This document shows, in pieces, positions 59,737 to 64,000 of a DNA stretch of 64,000 nt. Position 1 is the stretch's first letter, and every line of letters starts with the position of its first letter. The notes below the pieces were generated by a model. That model had not been told where the DNA came from and searched no databases. It saw nothing but the letters and a program-made list of their open reading frames with translations. Both the position numbers and the translations under genes were made by a program. Source of the DNA: JAPOUP01 sp026708635 (GTDB lineage Bacteria; Pseudomonadota; Alphaproteobacteria; Rhodobacterales; Rhodobacteraceae); contig OZ241336.1 in the NCBI GenBank assembly GCA_965200115.1, positions 3,410,001-3,474,000 of the forward strand. Direction: 5' to 3'.

Positions 59737-60893
59737 CCCCCTTTACCTTCAATACCACAAAGTCACTGGTTTTTGAGGCCGGCGCCGCCGCGCGCCTGGC
59801 CGAAATCGGTGGCAAGACCCTTGGCAAGACAATCCTGGTGGTCACCGATCCAGGGCTGCGCCGGTTGGGCCTGGCTGAACCGGCCATCGCATCGCTGGAA
59901 GCCGCCGGTAACACGGTTGCGGTCTTCGACGGCGTTGAGGCGGACCCTTCGCGCGAAACGCTGGTGGAAGCGGTTGAGTTCGGCCGTGACGCGGGTGCCA
60001 CCGGGGTGTTGGGTTTTGGCGGCGGTTCCTCTCTGGACGTGGCTAAGCTGGTGGCTTTGCTGCTGGGTTCGGGCGAGGATCTGGACGAGGCCTGGGGCGT
60101 GGCCATGGCCAAAGGCCCGCGTCTGCCGCTGGTGCTGGTGCCGACCACCGCCGGAACCGGCTCCGAGGTCACGCCAGTCTCGATCATAACCGTTGGGGCC
60201 GAGGAAAAGCGCGGCGTGTCCTCGCCGGTCATCCTGCCTGACATCGCCATTCTGGACGCCGACCTCACCACGGGCCTGCCCGCCCATATCACCGCCGCCA
60301 CCGGCGTCGACGCGATGGTGCATTCGATCGAGGCCTATGCCTCGAGATCCGCCAATAACAATCCGCTGTCCAGGATGCTGGCGCGCGAAGCGCTACGCCT
60401 GCTGGGCGCCAATATCGAAACCGCCGTTTTCAACGGGAAGGATAGGGACGCGCGCGGCGCGATGCTGCTGGGCTCGATGCTGGCGGGCCAGGCCTTCGCG
60501 AATTCCCCGGTCGCCGCCGTACACGCACTGGCCTATCCCATCGGAGGCACCTTCCACGTTCCGCACGGACTGTCGAACGCACTGGTTCTGCCACATGTGC
60601 TGCGCTTCAATGCACCTGACGCGCATGGGCTCTACGCCGAGATCGCCGCCGACGCCTTCCCGCATCTCGCACGGGTCGAAGGCAGTCAGGCCCGTTGCGA
60701 CGCTTTCATAGAAGCGCTGGCCGACCTGTCCTCGAAACTGGGAATGCGGACCCGCCTGCGCGATGTGGATATCCCCGAGGACGCCATTGGCAAGATGGCC
60801 TCGGACGCGATGCTGCAGCGGCGCCTGTTGGTGAACAACCCGCGCGAAGTCTCGGAGCGGGATGCCTTCAACATCTACAGGGCGGCCTGGTGA
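59733..60893 (+). CDS. Iron-containing alcohol dehydrogenase (copy 2)
   Basis: 386 residues, same translated sequence as the gene at 27594-28754, with intact GGGSSLDVAK and GGTFHVPHGLSNAL motifs. Its natural promoter lies far upstream in copy 1, so expression here depends on whatever reads through from 58 kb. If transcribed, it doubles the dose of this enzyme. Confidence 0.9.
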   Translation: MTPFTFNTTKSLVFEAGAAARLAEIGGKTLGKTILVVTDPGLRRLGLAEPAIASLEAAGNTVAVFDGVEADPSRETLVEAVEFGRDAGATGVLGFGGGSSLDVAKLVALLLGSGEDLDEAWGVAMAKGPRLPLVLVPTTAGTGSEVTPVSIITVGAEEKRGVSSPVILPDIAILDADLTTGLPAHITAATGVDAMVHSIEAYASRSANNNPLSRMLAREALRLLGANIETAVFNGKDRDARGAMLLGSMLAGQAFANSPVAAVHALAYPIGGTFHVPHGLSNALVLPHVLRFNAPDAHGLYAEIAADAFPHLARVEGSQARCDAFIEALADLSSKLGMRTRLRDVDIPEDAIGKMASDAMLQRRLLVNNPREVSERDAFNIYRAAW

Positions 60894-61339
60894 TGGGTGA
60901 CGGGAAGCCGATCTCGACCCGCGCGGATTATGCGGATTTCTATCCTCTGCAGACCCGTTGGATTGATAATGACATCTACGGCCATATGAACAATGTGGTC
61001 CACTATTCCCTGTTCGATACAGCCGTGAACGGCTGGCTTATCGAGCGGGGCCTGCTGGATCCCCGCAACAGCGAGACTTATGGTCTGGTTGTGGAAACCG
61101 GCTGCAAATACCACGCTGAAATGGGGTTTCCCGACAGTGTCACGGCCGGGTTGCGCGTGGCGAAACTGGGTAACAGCTCGGTTCGTTACGAGGTCGCCCT
61201 GTTTCGCAATGACGAGGATAGCGCCGCCGCCGAGGGATACTTTACCCACGTCTATGTCTGCCGGGAAACCCATCGGCCGTCACCTATTGAGGACGACCGC
61301 CGCAAGGCGTTCCAAAGCCTGATGAGGGAAGAAGCCTGA
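60893..61339 (+). CDS. Acyl-CoA thioesterase, hotdog fold (copy 2)
   Basis: 148 residues, identical in translation to the gene at 28754-29200. Coupled by TGATG to the copy-2 dehydrogenase. Expression is uncertain for the same reason. Confidence 0.88.
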   Translation: MGDGKPISTRADYADFYPLQTRWIDNDIYGHMNNVVHYSLFDTAVNGWLIERGLLDPRNSETYGLVVETGCKYHAEMGFPDSVTAGLRVAKLGNSSVRYEVALFRNDEDSAAAEGYFTHVYVCRETHRPSPIEDDRRKAFQSLMREEA

Positions 61340-61399
61340 CATGGCACCGCGTATTTCCGGCCAGTCCCTGGTGTGATCGAAGGCATTTTTCGGTGTTAA

Positions 61400-61723
61400 G
61401 AGGCGGACGAGGTACGAAACGCGATTGACGCAGCGGAAGCGGCGCCAGAGGACTGGCCAGCGCGTACCGGCAAAGTCGCGTTGCGATTGCGATCAGTCCA
61501 AAGTCGCGACACGGCGACGGTCTCGGAAACCTTTTCCCCGCACGAACAGAACGAAGCATCGGGTGTCAGGTTCGGCCGGGTACGCGACAAGAAATCCATC
61601 CGGACAGACAACCGGTACAAGATCGTCATGCATGCCGGCGATGAAGCGATGGAGATTGGCGAACCTGAGAATGATCCGCTTGAGCGCAAGGACCTGCTTG
61701 CGATACAGGACCAACCGCGATGA
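61400..61723 (+). pseudogene. Hypothetical protein, 5' end lost
   Basis: A frame of about 107 codons from after a TAA at 61397 to the TGA at 61723 (DEVRNAIDAAEAAPEDWP, later VRFGRVRDKKSIRTDNRYKI). It is charged, soluble and not recognised. No good start codon is present before TTG 61481. The same frame is open back to the repeat edge except for the TAA, so the gene probably lost its start in the rearrangement. It is coupled by ATGA to the EamA-like gene. Confidence 0.4.
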
Positions 61724-61953
61724 GTCGAGATGAACCAGGACATCAGTGGCTGGCCTGGTGCGCGCTACTCCTCTCAGGCGTTACGTTCGGCGCGTCATTC
61801 TCGCTGTTCAGGATCGCCGCGGGCTCTGGACAAGGCTCTCTGGAACTGGCCTTCCGTTATACCGCCGTGTCGGCCATGCTGGTCCTGGTGCCGCTGTTGG
61901 CGAAGTGCAGCTGGTTCTGGCCGAATCGGCGTGCATTCGCTTTCTGCGCCGTC
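61720..61953 (+). pseudogene. EamA/DMT-type transporter, truncated
   Basis: The frame from ATG 61720 starts like an EamA-family transporter (WLAWCALLLSGVTFGASFSL, then AFRYTAVSAMLVLVPLLA) but loses membrane character after codon ~78 (AFAFCAV), continuing with unrelated sequence to a stop at 62073. Intact members have ten helices and about 290 residues. At the break an antisense fragment begins, so unrelated sequence is joined here. Confidence 0.55.
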
Positions 61954-62109
61954 CTGCCACCCTGTTTCCCGCAGGATCCCCAAGATTCCGGTCAGCCGAT
62001 TCTTGTCGAGATGCTCGATCGCTTCGACATACAGGTCCATCAATTCACCGTGCCGCCCGCTCTCATAGAGTGACATTACCGCCTGAATGTAGCGGTGACG
62101 CAATATCAC
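61941..62109 (-). pseudogene. Gene fragment of unknown type
   Basis: The minus-strand frame (VMSLYESGRHGELMDLYVEA, then EHLDKNRLTGILGILRETGW) has the look of a real helical protein for about 55 codons, then turns into antisense of the EamA fragment. Not recognised. It appears to be the remnant of a second gene joined to the transporter fragment at about 61,945. Confidence 0.35.
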
Positions 62110-62441
62110 CTATGTCGCATGTGCGCTTTCAGGCGAGCAGAAGCCAGGCCCTGCACGCATCGAAAGTAACGTTTTTCGGAATTTCGATGTTTTTTTAACA
62201 CCCCGGCGCCACTCCGAAGCGCAACGCCCGGCCCTTTCCGGAGCGAGGGCGGAGCCCGAGCGGAGGGAAGGGCCGGGCGTTGCGCTTTTCGCGCCCTCCG
62301 ACCCCCCCGATTCCGCACGGAAACGGCTCGGTCCCTTTGGATCCGAGCCTAACCGGCCCCTCCGGGCGGCGCAAGGCATGCCTGCGGGCGCGCCGGGGAC
62401 GGCCCGCGGCGCGTGGAGGGCGATCCGCCCGGGGCTTTCCC
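62110..62441. other. Flank downstream of IS30 transposase
   Basis: 332 bp without a credible gene. It holds the strong hairpin at 62217-62287 and very G+C-rich sequence; the open frames are Arg/Gly/Pro-rich and carry no domain. Confidence 0.5.
62217..62287. terminator. Long G+C-rich hairpin
   Basis: Perfect 20-bp arms (62217-62236 and 62268-62287) around a ~31-nt loop, 155 bp past the transposase stop. It may be a transcription barrier of the insertion sequence or part of its end. It is followed by TTTT on the plus strand; on the minus strand an A/T run is 13 bp away. Confidence 0.45.
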
Positions 62442-63401
62442 TCAGGGAGGCCGCGCCCGAAGGAACGCCTCCGCCGGCGTCAGGTAGCCCAGCGCCTTCC
62501 TGGGACGCGCGTTCAGGCGGTCCTGGACGGCCCTGACGTCGGCGTCCGTCACCTTGCGGAAGTCCGTTCCCTTGGGCAGGTACCCCCGCACCAGGCCGTT
62601 GGTGTGCTCGTTCAGCCCGCGCTCCCACGAGTGGTAGGGCCGCGCGAAGAAGAAGTCCGCGCCCAGCGCCCTGGACACCCGCGCGTGGTCCGCGAACTCC
62701 TTGCCGTTGTCTACCGTGACCGTGTGGACGGGGAGGGATCCCAGCATGCCGGTCATGGCGGCCCCGACCGCGGCCGCGGTCTTCCTGTCGAGCCTCCGCA
62801 GGAGCGCGTACTTCGACGCCCTGTCCACCAGCGACACCACGGCCCCGCTGTGGCCCGCGCCCACGATCGTGTCGGCCTCCCAGTCACCGACCCGCGCCTT
62901 CGCCTCCACCAGCGCCGGACGCTCGGAGATGTCCACCCGGCCCGGGATGTGGCCCCGGCCCGCGTGGGCCCCGCCCTTCCGGTTCGGCCTCTTTCCCCGG
63001 CGGCGCAGATGCCGCCAGAGCCGGCCACCGGCCCTGCGGTCGGCGTGGACGTGCCGGTAGATCCACTGACGGCCCGCCATCGGATGGCCCTCCTTCCGGA
63101 GGCGACCGGAGATCTGCTCCGGGCTCCAGCCCTCCGCGAGCCGCTCCTCCACCATGCGCCACAGATCGGGCGTCATCCTGCGCGGGACCGACGAGGCCGC
63201 GCTGCGGCGCCCCTCGGCCTTCCCCTGCGCCTGCCCGTGGCGGTAGCCGCGCTTTCCCGAGTTCCGGCGCACCTCGCGCCAGACCGTCGTCCGGTCACGC
63301 CCCAGCTGGCGGGCGATCGCCCCGTTCGAATGCCCGCTTTTCCTCAGGGCGTGGATCTGGCATCTCTCGGCATAGGTCAGGTGGCGGTAGCCCTCGGGCA
63401 T
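62442..63401 (-). CDS. IS30-family transposase
   Basis: 319 residues with an N-terminal HTH (LTYAERCQIHALRKSGHSNG, then IARQLGRDRTTVWREVRRN) and an rve-type DDE domain: GDWEADTIVG (first Asp), TVDNGKEFADH (second Asp) and NEHTNGLVRGYLPKGTDF (Glu). Length and motifs are those of an active IS30 transposase. It lies in the scar-rich right end of the window and may have helped cause the rearrangements there. Confidence 0.93.
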   Translation of the reverse strand: MPEGYRHLTYAERCQIHALRKSGHSNGAIARQLGRDRTTVWREVRRNSGKRGYRHGQAQGKAEGRRSAASSVPRRMTPDLWRMVEERLAEGWSPEQISGRLRKEGHPMAGRQWIYRHVHADRRAGGRLWRHLRRRGKRPNRKGGAHAGRGHIPGRVDISERPALVEAKARVGDWEADTIVGAGHSGAVVSLVDRASKYALLRRLDRKTAAAVGAAMTGMLGSLPVHTVTVDNGKEFADHARVSRALGADFFFARPYHSWERGLNEHTNGLVRGYLPKGTDFRKVTDADVRAVQDRLNARPRKALGYLTPAEAFLRARPP

Positions 63402-63530
63402 GGCGGTCTCCCAGTCTGAACACCGGGACTGTCACCGCCATCCGGCCGATTCGCAACATCATGCGTTGCCTCAGCTAGCATTCACCCACATCGGGTGTTG
63501 CACCTCACTGTGGAACGGGGGACAGAATTC

Positions 63531-64000
63531 ATGTGCTACGAACAATTTTCGAAGGCGCTCTCGCAACAGAACAAAAATCATACTGAGGGATCGGAAATCG
63601 GCCAGCACGCAACAGATGTCCAGTTTTCAGGACCAGTGAACGTTTTTCATCAGAGGCGGCTACCTGAGAACGCAACTCCAGCCGGCTACGGAGCACTGAT
63701 TGATGCTTACGATCTGGATGTGCCGGTGCCGATCCGGCTTTCAGCAACGGGTATGCGGCACCGTGTGACCGACACCGTAGACTGGTTGATCATGACGCCA
63801 CGCCATCAACCTCAGCCATCTCTACGCGGGCATCTGACATTCGCTCTCAAATATGAGGGTCTCGATCTTGCGGTGCTCAAGCGCCTGTTTCGCACAACCG
63901 GTCCGGACCCCATCATTGCCTGGGTGGAAGACGAACCGACTGGCAGCTACGCGCGCAGAATCTGGTTCCTCTTTGAGTGGCTAACCGGTCGAGTACTCTC
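63531..64000 (+). CDS. Fic-family protein, N-terminal part (runs off window)
   Basis: Open from ATG 63531 (GGGGGAC 9 nt before) to the window edge, about 156 codons. The sequence AGYGALIDAYDLDVPVP, then LTFALKYEGLDLAVLKRLF, then YARRIWFLFEWLTGRVL is that of the N-terminal helical domain of long Fic proteins; the HPFxxGNGR catalytic motif would lie beyond the window. Fic enzymes usually transfer AMP to target proteins. The gene starts just outside the IS30 element, whose insertion may have replaced its promoter. Confidence 0.75.
   Translation, partial: MCYEQFSKALSQQNKNHTEGSEIGQHATDVQFSGPVNVFHQRRLPENATPAGYGALIDAYDLDVPVPIRLSATGMRHRVTDTVDWLIMTPRHQPQPSLRGHLTFALKYEGLDLAVLKRLFRTTGPDPIIAWVEDEPTGSYARRIWFLFEWLTGRVL

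Larger units (their letters stand above)
58893..61375. repeat. Long direct repeat, copy 2 (2,483 bp)
   Basis: Identical in all translated frames to 26754-29236 and in the same orientation. Left edge: the joint is within ATGATGGACC, creating a new in-frame ATG for the truncated ligase. Right edge: identity ends after GGTGTG at 61375. No short target duplication or terminal inverted repeat is seen at the edges, so this was not simple transposition of the segment. Confidence 0.95.
62197..63499 (-). mobile_element. IS30-family insertion sequence (ends uncertain)
   Basis: Built around the intact transposase at 62442-63401. Short matching AACACCC ends face each other at 62197 and 63499, but only about seven bases agree and no 2-3 bp target duplication is seen, so these limits are a guess. 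Confidence 0.4.

Overview
The window reads as chromosomal or megaplasmid DNA of an alphaproteobacterium. The evidence is a G+C-rich sequence with dense overlapping operons, TAXI- and DctPQM-type TRAP transporters, a Liv-type ABC system next to CoA-dependent beta-oxidation genes, and a complete beta-hydroxyaspartate cycle cluster. The mix is typical of Rhodobacterales and related marine or soil lineages; the order cannot be fixed from sequence alone. Nearly everything is catabolic: uptake systems, the enzymes they feed and dedicated regulators.

Layout. 0.2-3.9 kb: a TAXI TRAP transporter (minus strand). 4.2-12.9 kb: a minus-strand beta-oxidation operon (feruloyl-CoA-synthetase-like ligase, thiolase, fused 3-hydroxyacyl-CoA dehydrogenase/enoyl-CoA hydratase, DmdC-like acyl-CoA dehydrogenase) followed by a transglutaminase-like gene and a small coiled-coil gene, with a divergent MarR regulator and a double HxlR-type regulator at 13.1-14.6 kb. 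14.6-19.3 kb: a livJHMGF-type ABC importer (minus strand). 19.5-29.2 kb: a long plus-strand operon joining a molybdenum hydroxylase (CoxG-like, FAD, 2Fe-2S and Mo subunits, with a metallo-hydrolase gene inside) to CoA enzymes (atypical crotonase, SDR, CoA ligase, iron alcohol dehydrogenase, thioesterase). These blocks together suggest import and CoA-dependent breakdown of a phenylpropanoid-like or heterocyclic acid.

29.7-37.8 kb: a LysR regulator and a sugar-type ABC importer, visibly less G+C-rich, in which one permease is fused to an SMP-30/strictosidine-synthase-like beta-propeller and a second stand-alone propeller follows. 38.1-41.0 kb: a DctPQM TRAP transporter; 41.4-41.8 kb: a decayed IS200/IS605 transposase. 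41.9-51.4 kb: a sugar module (sugar epimerase-like protein, DhaL and DhaK kinase subunits, FucI/AraA-like isomerase, YnjB-type ABC importer, nucleoside hydrolase-like protein). 51.4-58.0 kb: bhcR and bhcABCD, the complete beta-hydroxyaspartate cycle, followed by an FMN-dependent 2-hydroxyacid oxidase able in principle to supply glyoxylate. IclR-like operator boxes lie in the bhcR-bhcA gap.

58-64 kb is a rearranged zone: gene scraps, a second copy of a 2,483-bp segment from 26.8-29.2 kb (truncated CoA ligase, intact alcohol dehydrogenase and thioesterase), a truncated EamA-type gene, an IS30-family transposase, and the start of a Fic-family gene running off the window. The two copies are in direct orientation 32 kb apart, so recombination between them could delete everything in between.

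Recurrent small-scale structure: all four solute-binding-protein genes that are separated from the next permease gene by a gap carry a G+C-rich hairpin in that gap. No rRNA, tRNA or CRISPR array was recognised.
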